The notes under the pieces are model-generated. The model had not been told where the DNA came from. It made no database searches and saw nothing but the letters and a program-made list of their open reading frames with translations. This document shows, one piece after another, positions 1-12,100 of a stretch of 64,000 nt of DNA. Position 1 is the first letter of the stretch. Every line of letters begins with the position of its first letter. The DNA lies in assembly GCA_031472005.1 (NCBI GenBank), contig PZJY01000006.1, forward strand, positions 806,001 to 870,000, given 5' to 3'. Position numbers and translations under genes: made by a program. This DNA comes from Tetracladium setigerum. Taxonomy: Eukaryota; Ascomycota; Leotiomycetes; Helotiales.

Positions 1-2006
1 GGGGGTGGAAATGTCTTACGATTGCCAATTGGATGAATAGTAAAGGAACGAAGGAAAAGCTCGAGAACAGAAGAGGCCGTGTTAGTCGAGCATGAACAGA
101 AATGGAGTCATCTTATGTAGCACCAGCACATCGCGCCCTTCTTCCAGGGCAATTATGATCTATTCCTGAGACATGGACCAGGTCATCCTGACCTGTTTGA
201 GAAGGGAGAAGTGAGGAGCAACCGGCGTGCAGTATGAACTGTGCGGATCTCGGCGCACTATGAACTCTCTTTGTTGTCTGTACTGTACAGGAGTAGTATG
301 TACGTATGTATGTGCGTGTGGTGCGTACAGAAGGTAGGGAAAAGCAGAGGCAGGGAGAAGGAATGGATGGATGGATCATCTGAAGTATTCCGTAGAACAA
401 AAAGTGGAAAATGGCGAGCTTGGCTGTTTGCAGCCCTTTCCAGGTTCAGTTGATAAAAGCGCTAGCTTACTGATTGGCCAAGATGTGTCCGAGGAGCAGA
501 TCGCAGATCGGAGGGGTTGATCTTCTTGTTTTTTCTTCTTACGGTGGCAGGGGTTTCGGAGATGGATTTGGGGATTCGTGAGGAGGGAACGAAAAAGTTT
601 GAAACTCAAAATCACCCCAGTTCTCAACGGGAAGAAAGCTGACAGAAACAAGCCCTTTCTTTTATCCTCACCCCCTGAGCCTATACTACTGGACTTCTAT
701 ATGCGCTATCACGGCGAGAGGGAAAGAGTTCATCCCTTTCTTCACTTCCTCCTTCTTCCTAGTGGATACAACTTCCAAAATGGACTTGGCTGCGATGTGA
801 TTGCAATAAGCTTTCCAATGGCAATTGGCTACGCCATCACTTTTAAGCGCCTTCCTGGCAGTTAGTTGTGCATCCGTTGTGTTCCTGTGCCCTACCTCGT
901 GCATCCTTCCATTCATCCATCCATCCATCCACCGCAGATCTGGCTGGCAACCAACATGCAGAGACAATACTTCGAAGTCCAGTTGTACACCGTACAATAG
1001 TACGTACAGTACACCCTCACAGCATAAAGGCGAGGAGGCACACGCACAAGTTGGTACAACACAATGGATTTCGGATACGTCTGCAATAGGCAGTTATTGG
1101 CGCTTCTGTTCGAAGGCAAGTCCAACAGAGACCATAATCACCTGGACCTGGACCTGGACCATATCGATTCACATCAAGAATAATCCGATCAACTTTATTC
1201 CCTACGATTCATGTGGACGACGAATATAACGGAAGGTTCTTCCGAGGCTGGCTGCATCCGCCTCCTGCAAGCCTCCACCGACCACAGCTGAGCTCTTGCT
1301 TCGCTTTGTTCTTTTTTGGGTGAATAATGACAACCTTGTTTATGTCCAACGGCTGTTTCCCAATCTGCAAGCACCACGACCTTGAAACCTCGAGTCAAGA
1401 CAAAAACTTATCCCTTTCATCTCATCAACTTCCTAGACAAGCCTCGGAGACACTCCTTCCTGTGGCATACTCTGACTTGGCGAGAAAAGGAAGGGAAATA
1501 TAAACAGAAGTCGGAAGGAAAGAGGAAAGCAAGAGATGAGAGAGATCATTGAGTACGCGAGTACCCGGGCCTGATCCTAGCCTAAAGATCGCCGCCGTTC
1601 GAGAGCCCCCCAGGAGGCTAGCATGGACAAAGCCCGTTCAAATGGGAAAACTCCTTTAATCCGTGGAACCTATCCCACGTGGTCACAGTCTTCTCAATGA
1701 ACTTCCAAAAAAGAAAACCATACCGTATCAGATCAGTCACAAAGAATGCATCGCTGTTCACCATCTCTATATCGAAAACTTGGCGCAAGCCCACCACTCT
1801 GCGAATGTTAACATCATGTGACCGTCGGCGTTCTTTCAACATCACCGAGCCGAGGCATCTCGGAGAGCGAGGATAAGCATCACAGCTATCCACAACACAT
1901 CTTCCCCAGACTTCCCCAATTCAACCAGAAATACAAACCCTTTCCTAAAAACCAATTCATTCGTCCCAAAACTCACATCAAATTCCCTCCCTCCAAATCT
2001 GCAATC
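1..2006. other. No gene recognised
   Basis: Short overlapping open frames occur on both strands, but none has a recognisable motif or a plausible chain of splice sites. The stretch holds GGAT/ATCC-type simple repeats (near 363-377 and 905-937) and a CCTGGA-type tandem near 1140-1160. The last 200 bases are C/A-rich and probably form the promoter and leader of the enoyl-CoA hydratase gene that starts at 2007. Confidence 0.5.
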
Positions 2007-2946
2007 ATGACCAGCAAACCACCCACCTATTTCCTCATCACCAATCCCCTCCCCTACGTAACACATGTCGAAATTAACCGTCCCTCCAAACTAAACGCCT
2101 TCCATGAACCCATGTGGCTAGAACTAAAGACCATCTTCGACACTCTCTCCCACTCCCCAGACGTTCGCGCAATCATCCTCTCAGGCGCAGGCGAAAAGGC
2201 ATTTACAACCGGTCTCGATGTTCAAGCAGCTTCACAAAATGGACCATTGGCCCAACAGGCTGGCGAAAGCGACGTTGCGAGGAAAGCGCAAGCTATAAAG
2301 AGACATGTAGTTGAGTTCCAGGATTGTATACAGAGTATTGAAAAGTGCGAGAAACGTATGTGATCTGATCTGTATTTCTTCTTCTTTTTCTATGCAGGTG
2401 GAAAGGAATGGATGAATAGCTGCTAATTTGTGTGTGTGTTTCTCTTATACAGCGGTGATAGCAGTACTCCACGGCTACAGCTTCGGCCTCGCAATCGACA
2501 TCGCTACATGCGCCGACATCCGCCTCTGCACATCCACGGTCCAACTCGCCGTAAAGGAAGTGGACATCGGCATCGCAGCAGACATAGGCACCCTGACCCG
2601 CCTTCCCAAAATCGTCGGCAACTTCTCCTGGGTCAAAGACGTCGCATTATCCGCACGAGTGTTCGGGGCCGAGGAAGCCTACCGTGTCGGGTTTGTATCA
2701 CAGGTTTTGGAAAATAAGGGGAAGGCTGTGGAGGAGGCAGTGAAGATGGCGGGATTGCTGGCCGAGAAGAGTCCGGTGGCCGTGCAGGGGACGAAGGAGT
2801 TGTTGAATCATGCGAGGGATCATACTACTGCGGATAGTTTGAGGTATACGGGTGTTTGGAATAGTGCTGCCATTCAGACGAGTGATATGGAGAGGGCGAT
2901 GTTGAGTGGGTTGAAGAAGACGAAGCCTAGGTTTGAGAAGTTATGA
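2007..2946 (+). CDS. Enoyl-CoA hydratase/isomerase family protein (delta3,5-delta2,4-dienoyl-CoA isomerase-like)
   Basis: Two exons, 2007-2355 and 2453-2946, are joined over a 97-nt intron with GTATGT donor, TGCTAAT branch-like site and TACAG acceptor, giving 280 residues. The crotonase fold is visible: VEINRPSKLNAF near the start, the first oxyanion segment ending AFTTGLDV, and after the splice PVIAVLHGYSFGLAIDIATC, followed by VDIGIAADIGTLTRLPK. The GIAADIGTL...LPK segment is typical of dienoyl-CoA isomerases that act in beta-oxidation of unsaturated fatty acids in peroxisomes or mitochondria. The protein ends in EKL, which resembles a peroxisomal SKL signal but has Glu at position -3, so peroxisomal import is uncertain. 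There is no obvious mitochondrial presequence. The ATG at 2007 fits the family start; the open frame extends further upstream but that part is unlike the family. Exact substrate is inferred only. Confidence 0.88.
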
Positions 2947-4265
2947 GAGAATTGTGCATAGGTTGTCCAATCAGTAATGATATACAAATTTAAACGATTT
3001 GGTGCCTATTTCACGTTGGTGTTTCAACTTGAGATCATCCTACCCGTTCCTCGAAGTCCTATTGTAGAATTATAAGTGTCAGTCACATTTAAGGCATTTA
3101 GGTGGCACAGTGTAGTGGTTCATAAGCATAATGATTCCATAGGTGATGTTCTGAGTGCAAGCTATTTACAGTGAGGGACCGAACACGCTAGATGACTCAT
3201 CAGGGCATCCACGTGACTGATGTATGCTGACTTCAGGTATCATAAGGGCAAACATCCTGATAATCAACACCTATGGTTGCTTATTGATAACAGACCAAAG
3301 TCTTTCTCCCAAACTCACAATATTTTACCTGATCTTCAACCTCAAATTGTAATGATCTTTCCATTATCCTCACAATTCATCCCCTCGCATCTAATCGCCC
3401 CTTTCTTCATCATAACAGTTGCATCGAATCATAAAAAAAAACTCTCCGCAAAGAGTAGCTTATCACCTAGGTACCAAAGTACAACCTTCTCGCTAAGCAC
3501 AACGAAGCGCAACAGACAACGGCAACATATCCCACCGTAGCCCTCACTATCAACCAACAGCAATTAGAATATGGATTGAAAAACACGAATACAGTAGGAT
3601 TTCCCGTAGTCACCTTCGGAAAGGGTTCCATCGATTACTTCGGGTTCCTCGTAACTGGGCAATGGGGTCGTTATCGAGACCACTCACATCCCATTGTGAC
3701 ATAAAATGTTGATGCGGCGGGGATTAAGTAGAGGGAGAAGATCGGAGGAAACCGGTCAAGTGTGGTGGAATATCAGGCCATGGAAGAGTTTGTTGAAAGC
3801 TCGTAACTGAGATGGGTGGGTGCACCAGTGACCAGAGTGCGTGTAAGCTATTGTTAGCGGCGTAAAAACAGTCTAATAAATGGACAGCACATAGAATTAG
3901 AAGACGCAAGATCATCAAGTCATAGGAAGAAAAGTTTTATGAATCATGTTTATTGCTATCAAGTAGGCAAAGATACCACCAAGTGTTTTCCCGGATCTCT
4001 GCAGGTATGGAAACTATCATCGAGCAAAGTAGAGCAGGCCAATTTGCCATCCAGTAGTTGACTGATTTTAAGCTCGAAAACGTGAGAAAAAATCGATGCC
4101 AGAACAAGACAAGAAGTTTCTGATATCACCCTCACCATGCCAGAGAGCGAAAAGAAATCAACTGCCAAGTACCGCCAGCAAGAAAAAGACCACAACCGCA
4201 GCAAAAAGGTTCATCTGATCACGATGCGAAGATCGAAGATCGAAAACTGATTCGCAAGAAAGAAT
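2947..4265. other. Intergenic, no gene recognised
   Basis: This convergent intergenic region lies between the hydratase gene and the zinc-knuckle gene. The open frames here (a 106-codon plus-strand frame at 3220-3540 and short minus-strand frames) have no motif or splice support. It presumably holds the two 3' untranslated regions. Confidence 0.5.
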
Positions 4266-6025
4266 TTACCAGTTGTCAGTGGCTCCACTGGCAGCTTCCC
4301 AGTTGTCACCGCCACCAGAGGTAGCAGTTTCGCCGGGGTTCTCGAAGCCGGCAGCATCAGCTTCACCAGAGTCACCACCACCGACAGGCTTTGGGCACTT
4401 GACTCTAGAGTGACCCATTTCCTCACAGTTCGAGCACTTGACACGGGACCAGTCCTTTGGCTTTGGGCAGTCTTTACCAATGTGGCCAATCGCATCGCAG
4501 TTTCGGCACACATCTACCTTTTCGTTGGTGCAATCAGACTTGCGGTGTCCAACTTGACCACAGTTGAAGCAGGGAATCTGCGGCTCTTTGAAGAGTTAGT
4601 TTTGAAAGTCTGAACTGAACTTGGCATGAAAAACTTACTTGTAGGGCAGTCAGATGCGACTGTAAGAGGAGTTTTATTAGTCAATAGCACCAAGTAAAGA
4701 ATCAGAATAGATGCTTACAGTGACCCATCTCGTTGCAATGCTTGCACTCGACATTGTCCATGTTGCGTGGCTCAGTGCCTAAGAATGTTAGCAGGGGATC
4801 GATCATACAAAAGCGAGCGGTACGTACACTCCTTGGAGTTGTGACCAGATTGACCACAGTTCTTGCAGGCAAACTTATCAGGACGAATCTGAGTGCCTTT
4901 AGTCAAGGTTAGCCATGTCATCACTGCGATGAGGAGACGGACAAGGGAACTTACAGTCACGTTGTCGGTGACCACTCTGGTTGCAGTTGTAGCAGACGAC
5001 GGTTGCGTGATCAGACGGCTCATTAGCATCCTGACCACAGAACTTCTTGGTATGACCAAGCTCATTACAGTTGGAGCACTTGGGCATCAAGCAATCAACA
5101 ACGTGACCAGCATCTTCCAATCGTTCCAAGTTGACCGCAGGGGACTCTGGCCAAACCTCACGATTCTTGCCACGACCAGGCTTGTCAGAAGTGTGCCAGG
5201 TGACACAGTAGGTCTTCTTGAGATTGCCCTGGGTGTCCATGAAGACTTCAGTGGGTTGGGCCTCCTTCTCAATGGCGATCAGATAGACTGGAAGGCCCAA
5301 CTTGCGGAATGAACGTTCGAGCCCAGGATAGGTGAGGTCAGGAAGAGCCTTCAAGTACTTCTGAGCAGCCAACTTGGCGTCAACAAGCTCCCGATCCTCA
5401 GCAGCCTCCAACAACTCAGCCCAAGAGACCTCAGGAGGACAGTCTTCAACACCTGGCCAGATATTCTTGCGAGGGTTTTTGCACTCAACAACTTCATGAC
5501 CTGGGAAACTGTCAGAAATGAAGAAAAAAGAGATGCAAAATAACTTACCGGACTGCTCGCAGTTGAGACAAACCTTGGTAGGACAATCGCTACGATTCAA
5601 AGTCAGTGCTGAAGGCTCAGAGAATGCGGTAAATGGAAACAACTCACTTCTTGCGATGACCAATCTCACCACAAAGCTTGCAATTTCCATCAAATTGACC
5701 ACCGACCCGAGGGTTTGGGCACTCCGACTTCATGTGACTAGTGATATGTCAGTAAGAGAACGTACTTGATATTGAATCAACCAACTCACCCATCCTCGCC
5801 ACAGTTGAAGCAGCCTCCACCACGTCCGCCTTCGGCACCATCAGCATCACCATTGTTCGAGGCGGAACGACCGAGGTCACCACCATCATCAAATCCAGTA
5901 GCAGCACCACCATTGCCTGCACCGAAGCCGTTGCCAGCATCGAAGTCATTGCCAGCGGCTTGGCCACCACCAGAGGTCCACTCATCGGTCGCAAAGCCGT
6001 TGTTGACAGGAGTCTCCCAGCTCAT
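4266..6025 (-). CDS. Multi-zinc-knuckle (CCHC) nucleic-acid-binding protein, CNBP/Gis2-like, ten knuckles
   Basis: Eight exons on the minus strand can be joined in frame: 6025-5790, 5737-5648, 5589-5549, 5500-4955, 4896-4828, 4778-4719, 4659-4639 (only 21 nt) and 4585-4266, giving 460 residues. Ten CX2CX4HX4C zinc knuckles are visible, starting CFNCGEDGH, CKLCGEIGH, CLNCEQSGH, CSNCNELGH, CYNCNQSGH, CKNCGQSGH, CKHCNEMGH, CFNCGQVGH, CRNCDAIGH and CSNCEEMGH. The N-terminus (about 70 residues) is Gly/Asn/Ala-rich and disordered. A roughly 135-residue non-knuckle insert of mixed helix and strand character separates knuckles 3 and 4. CNBP-family proteins bind single-stranded RNA or DNA and affect translation; yeast Gis2 has seven knuckles, so this one is enlarged. 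Six of the seven introns cut inside knuckles (see findings). The total length divides by three with no stop, which supports the splice model. Confidence 0.9.
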
Positions 6026-6064
6026 GATGACTGATATTCGTGGGTTTCGTTTTTGTTCGGGGTA

Positions 6065-6223
6065 CTGGAGAGTAAAGTAGTCAGTATATTGTCAAGGATA
6101 TAACCCGGCGAGACGTGCTGAAGATCAGGAAGAATGTGGGAGCAAAATAGAGATCAATTTGAATCGAAGGCTGAAGGTGAACTTGCGGCAACAACAATGA
6201 CGATCAATGTAATGGGAACTTAC
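6065..6223 (-). other. Probable 5'-UTR intron of the zinc-knuckle gene
   Basis: On the minus strand a consensus donor GTAAGT starts at 6223 and a pyrimidine-rich acceptor ending CTCTCCAG finishes at 6065. This leaves about 40 nt of leader before the ATG at 6025. A further GTAAGT donor at 6825 suggests another leader intron or an alternative first exon. This is read from splice motifs only. Confidence 0.4.
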
Positions 6224-9133
6224 AACTTTGTACGAGGGCTGAGGAGGTATTGTGCTAAGGGTAAGGAGGTGTGTAGAGAGGTGACATGCTGTAGGGGGGT
6301 CTTCGGACTTATTTTTGGAGGAGAGGAGAGCCTTGTGCTGTAGAGATATCGGAAGTGCAACCAAAGACTTTGGAGGGCCACGAGCTCATGTAGTGATGAA
6401 GTTCGAAAGAGGTAGATCATTCGGGGCTGTGACAGGCAACGGAGGAGGTGCTGGTGGCGATGCAGTGCTCTTCTGGAAAACAAGGATCTGGAGAGATTGC
6501 TTGAAGACAAGGAAAAGGGTTGTAGTGTTCAGAGAGAGTGAAGGAGTATGTTGCAGGCCAATTGAGACCTTGCGGGGTGTGATCTTCTCAAGACTGCTTG
6601 AGAAAGGTGGAGGGAAGTTGGGATCTGCGACTGCCACAGCAAACGCGTAAGGAGAGGGAGGAAGATGCAAGAAGGGCATTCAGGACTCAGAATGAGAGAT
6701 CGAGATGATCGCGGTGCATGTAGGTAATGCTGAAGGCGCCGAAGGCTGTGGAGATCGAGCTCGAGGCCCAATCTGGGGGGAAGAGGGAGGGCGAGGAGGG
6801 ATAATTGAGTGGAGGAGGGACTTACTTTGAATTGAAGAACGTGCTCTTCAAACAATGCTCTGCGAAGGAATCACAAAGCTTTGACTGAAGATTGAGAGTC
6901 GCGAGTAAGGTGGAGGAGGAAAGAGGAGGAAGAGAGTCAACAAGTTGGACGGAAATGGGAGTTTATATAGACGAGGCAGGCAGCCGCTACCGGTGACAAC
7001 CAAGCACGTGAAGCAACGCGCTCCTGAACAGTAAACAAAGCCGTTAAATGTGAAGTGAAGCAGCTCGAATGTCCAGTTGTTGATTCGAAGCCGAAGTGAA
7101 GAGACGAAGAACTGAGGATTCGGCTTTTGAAGAAGCTTTTTGGTAGGTGTACATCCTTTCATGACTTGGATTCCCAAGATCTTCCCAAGAAATCGTCTGC
7201 GATTGACAAAGGGATCCAGTGCTCAAGATTCTAGACCGATACTGCAAAAAACAAACAGATTAAATCGTACTTTTGTACGGAAATTATACAAAATCGGCGA
7301 AGAAATGGAGTAATTGTCTGTATTCGAGGCCCTTCTCACATAAAAAGAAAATCAACAATATGCAGCAGAGAGATGTTTTAGTGTTCGCACACTGCACCTG
7401 GAATATCATAGGTGCATGCGAATTTGTAGAAGCATGGCTCCTTTATATCCAGCTGTTGCTTTCACAACATGTTCCCTGATATGTGCACCTTTTGCACCTT
7501 TTCTGCTCTCAAATTTGTTTTGATCCAATCCCATCCAACGAATAAGGAATAATCTTGAAAGTCTAGGACCCCAGAATCTCTCTCTAATCATCTCTATCCA
7601 TTGCAACTTTCAAGACAGGCCAGACTCTCATCGTACTGCGAGAGAACAAACCGATTCTTAGAAGCGGTGGATCTTCTCGTCACGTGAAGCAGGCGATCCT
7701 AGTTGTGAAAGATACATGGAGAGAAGTCCATCAACAACCAAGAAGCAGGAACCAAATGTTTTCCCAATTCCTACAACCCAAAGGCAAGAATGGAAGAAAG
7801 GAAATTCTTGTGTCAACTCCAAGCAAACTCGAAACCATTCAAATACAACAGAAGATTCAGGCATCTTCAAGTGATCGGAAGCGAAGAAAGACAAAAACAA
7901 AAGCAAAAAGACGTGGTAGTAGCACTCAGCAATATCCACATCTCAATAGATCTCTACAATTCTGCTCACTTGAACATGCAAGCTTCCGACGGCGGCAAAA
8001 TCGGTCTGCCTTCCTCGCTAGAGCTCCAAACTCATCAAATAATTTTCCTATACTCTTCCCAGCCTTTCGAATGTTTATTCATTCAGCTTGAGGCTCGTAC
8101 ACAGCAAGCAAGGCACAATCTGAAGCTTTTGAGGCAAAACTTGCCCCTGCAACAGCGCATGCCTTGTCCCATCCCACCAAGTAACTTGCAATAGCAACAT
8201 ATCTCTCTACCTCTGTTGTATAGCCAGCCAGATTTCTAGTAAAGCGAGGAAGGCTACTAGCCCTTCACCTTGCTCTTCCAAAAGCCTCCTCACTCTCCCT
8301 CATGTCTGGGTGTCTAACCTTCCATTTCTCCCCACATACCAAAAAACCCTTCATCCTATTGTTTCCAACATACCACATCCCTAGCACAGTCCCTGCTTAC
8401 GCCTACCTATTTGTTCATCCTTGTCCAAGTCAAAATTTCGCAAAGTTATCAAAAGATCATAAATGATCCGTTGTCGTTGAGTCTGCAGGTCGGCTAGCTG
8501 GGCGAGCCAAGTTTCCGGGACTGCGTCTAACCAACAATGACTTAGCGCCGACCAGCAAAATACGCATTAGCTGATTGACTAAAGGTGAATATCACGCTAT
8601 GTTCAGATAAAAGTAGTTCTTCATTTATTATTAGGTACAATACAATGAAACGTTTAGTTCTTGTCCGATTAGGTAGATAAACACCTTCGTATCTATGAAG
8701 GAAGGATGGACTTTTTGGAAGCTGTTCACGATCTGGTCAGAGTCACTTGTGAAGTTGAAATTGCAGGTTTGGCAATTTTATCCCATTTTATTAAATCTAA
8801 CATGATACACAATAATTGAGACTGAATATTATGAAATCTTTGCCCCTGCTAGATGAGTTATGCTGCATTTCAGGAAGTTGGAGTTTGTGTGGAATTGAGG
8901 GGATGACACTTCCACCCCAATCGGTGAATTCCATCATCATTGTGATGGGGATACCGAACTACTAAAAGCACGCCAGATTTTCACCTTGAATGCCTTTATT
9001 ACCTAATTTTCAATTATGTGAATAGACTGGCTGTATTTGAGTGGAAATAGTTAGGACTAAAAACCACACCTGTATCTCCAGTTCTATTAACACTAAAACT
9101 CTCCTCTCACCAATTAATCAAATTCTACTGAAT
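6224..9133. other. Long leader/intergenic region, no gene recognised
   Basis: Up to about 7000 the DNA probably belongs to the transcribed leader and promoter of the zinc-knuckle gene, with pyrimidine-rich tracts on the minus strand. Two overlapping 134-135-codon plus-strand frames (7684-8091 and 7790-8194) have low-complexity, Lys/Gln-rich translations without motif or splice context, and I do not call them genes. From 8200 to 9130 I see only AT-rich DNA. Confidence 0.45.
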
Positions 9134-12100
9134 CTAATAGGCAATATGCTCCGCATACTCATCATCATACGCCCCATCATCATATTGATCATCTCCATTG
9201 TCTCCCTCCGGATCATACTCCTCATTCGAAAATACAGCAGCACCATTTGACCTCCCACTAACAACAGTGGTACTCCAACCCGAATATCCCATATCATATT
9301 CCTGGTCCTGCGCCGCTTTTGAACGCGGAATCCCTCTCGAAGACGACGAAGAGGCACCAGCACGAGGATTCAACAGCCCATTCTCATCCTGTGAAGGTGG
9401 TGGTCTCCTCCTTGCTCGAGGTTGTGAGCCCGGCTCCTGATATTCCTGTTGAGGCCGGCGACGAGGGCCACCACCACCACCAAGACGATTATTGAAATCT
9501 TGATTTGGAGATCTTGAAATTGAAGGAGTGCTCTGGCGTCCTTGCTGAGGTCTCGGTCTGGGCCTTGGGGAATACACCGGTCCCTGATCATCCAACTCAG
9601 GATCGTGATCATCATCTCTGATACCAGATAAGCGAGCATAATCTGTGTCGGTATTTCCCTTCATAGCGCCCAGCAAGTAGCGATCGAATCTCTCGATCGC
9701 TTTGTCCACGATCTGGAATTGTCTGTAGTCCAACCTCGGAACTTTTTGAATTTTCTCCGCATCCTCTCCTTGTTCTTTCCCTGTTGTGTTTTCTTCGCTG
9801 TCGAATTCACTCTCATCCCAGTTTGACGGTGACTTTTGCATATCGAAATCGGCAAGAGAGTATGCGATTTGAAATGCATTGCGGATCTGTCTGCCATTCC
9901 ATCTTTGATGAGGCTCGCGGTGATCGTAATGCCATGCTGCATAGTTCTTGATAGACTTTTCGTCGATATTCAGAGGAAGACGCTTTGGACCCTGCGGGTT
10001 TAGTTCCTCTTCGAGTCTAATTTTCTCCTTCTCGATAGCATGAATTTTGCGGATGTTGACGTCGAAGATTCCTACGGTGTATTCTTTACTCAGTGGCGGG
10101 TAGTACAAGCTGATATGAATGCGTGATTTGAACGCTTCATCAAGGATTCCGACTCGGTTTGTGGTGAGAAATAGAATGCCACTGTAGTACTCGAGGACTC
10201 GAAGGAAGACTGCCAAGGGTTTAGTAAGAGAATTAGAATTGGGAACTAGTCTCAACAAACCTGATACCAGAGCATTTCTCTTCAAGTCGTTGTGTTCTCG
10301 CCTCGTCAGGAATATGTCAGCCTCGTCAAGCAGCAAAACACAGTCCCATAGGTGAGCGAGACGGAAGATGTCGCCGAGAGAACTTTCAACTTCAGTGGGT
10401 GAAAACCCAAGATCACCACATGTAATGACAAACAAGGGTTTCTTGTTTGCTTGGGCAACGGCTTCAGCTGTTGCTGTCTTCCCTACCCCAGGTACCCCAT
10501 GCAATAAGATGAACAGGCCGTTTCCTTTTCCGCGAATCAAATCCTGATTCAAGCCAGTACTTGGCTGCTGCTTCTGAAGCTTCTGCTTCCGAAAATGTGA
10601 CTTGACCAAAGACATGACAATCTGCTTATGCTCGTCATCAATCTTAAGGTCCCTAAAGACACTTTTCTGAGGTGTGAGAGTCTTTAACCCGAAGGTATCA
10701 ACCATGACAAATTTGCGCTCTCTGAGCGCGTAAGCAATAGCACGGCGTGGTAAAAGGGCGAGATCATCTCCTTCAAGTTCCGTTATGTTCGTAGTCGACC
10801 AATTTGCGAGCATATTGTTTTGTCTCTTGGAACAATTTCTGAGATACATGGTGACATAATCATTCTGTACTGTTCTTTCCATGACTTGAGCCAGCAGTTC
10901 AGATCCAGGCCCATCAGCCCAGTATCTAATGTAGGTTAAATCAAATCCTATCGGCCATTGGGTATCATCATATATATCATCGCTAAACCCCGGTATGATA
11001 ACTGTAGAAGTTGACTTGGAGCCTTCGGCAAAATCAATGATCACATCGCCATCGATATGTTGGGGCTCCAGAGGTGGGTATGTCGTGCTTTCGTCAGGAC
11101 CTAAGCTCTGTAAAGAAATCAGCAAAGATAACAGAAACGACATTATCATGATCCTTCAACCAAATGGTATAGTTTCCAACCGTGAGACAGACAGACAGCT
11201 CAATATCCAGTTGCATACATATTTGGGGCTGCAGGGAGCGGCGGAAATGGATGGTAACATTGGATAGAGGAAAACACTTACCAAAGTCCAGCCATCGTAA
11301 CGAAGATGTTTTTCTGTCATCACACGTTGGAAAATTCTTCCCTGCTCGAAAGCGCGATCTTTGACTTGTTGGGCGTCTTTGACAAACCGCATTGGATATA
11401 TGCAAAGCGTCGTAATGTCTTTCTCGCCCTCATAGTAACTAATTGAGTACTTGCGTTCTACAGGCCCATAGGAATATCCGTTATAATCACAGTAGTAAAC
11501 TTTTGGTCAAATTAGCTGTGTTTCATTTTGCTTTTCGAATACAACCCTTTTAATTGACTCCGAAAAAAGGTGGTAGGAGGCAGGAGAGAATTCCAAAATT
11601 TATGGAATAAGTGTTTTGCATCAGAACTTTTTGCCCCCGCCCCCGATATTTACTCTAGAGCTCCGAAATAAGTACTGGAAGGAATAACCCAGTGCTCTTG
11701 CTTTTCTTCTCCGAGTGTTCTCTTCCAGCACTTATTTCGGAGCTTTAGTCTTAAAGCTGAGGGTAACTTCTAGCTTTCCCATTCGATCAATTGTGACACC
11801 CACGGGTTAGAGATGAAACCTGTACATACCATAGAAATAAATCAGTCTTGAACTAGTGGGGACGCAATCGTCGGGTCGATCTTCTTTCACACCGTCAATG
11901 GATTTGGTGATCAGTCTCCATGTTGTTTGTATAGTCTTGTTTCCAGAGTTTTGCCCAACTCCTGATCGCAATGGAGCGTAAAGAAGCTCGCCTTCATTAT
12001 AGTACATCCATAGGTCATGAAAGCGAACCTTACGGTTAGTCGTTGTGACCTTGGCCTTTTCCCACTCCGGTACAATATTCTCGTCAACAAATTGAACGAA

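Noticed and set aside
7684..8194. Two overlapping 134-135-codon plus-strand frames as a gene
   Set aside because: Low-complexity Lys/Gln-rich translations in two frames, with no domain, no family resemblance and no convincing promoter or introns.
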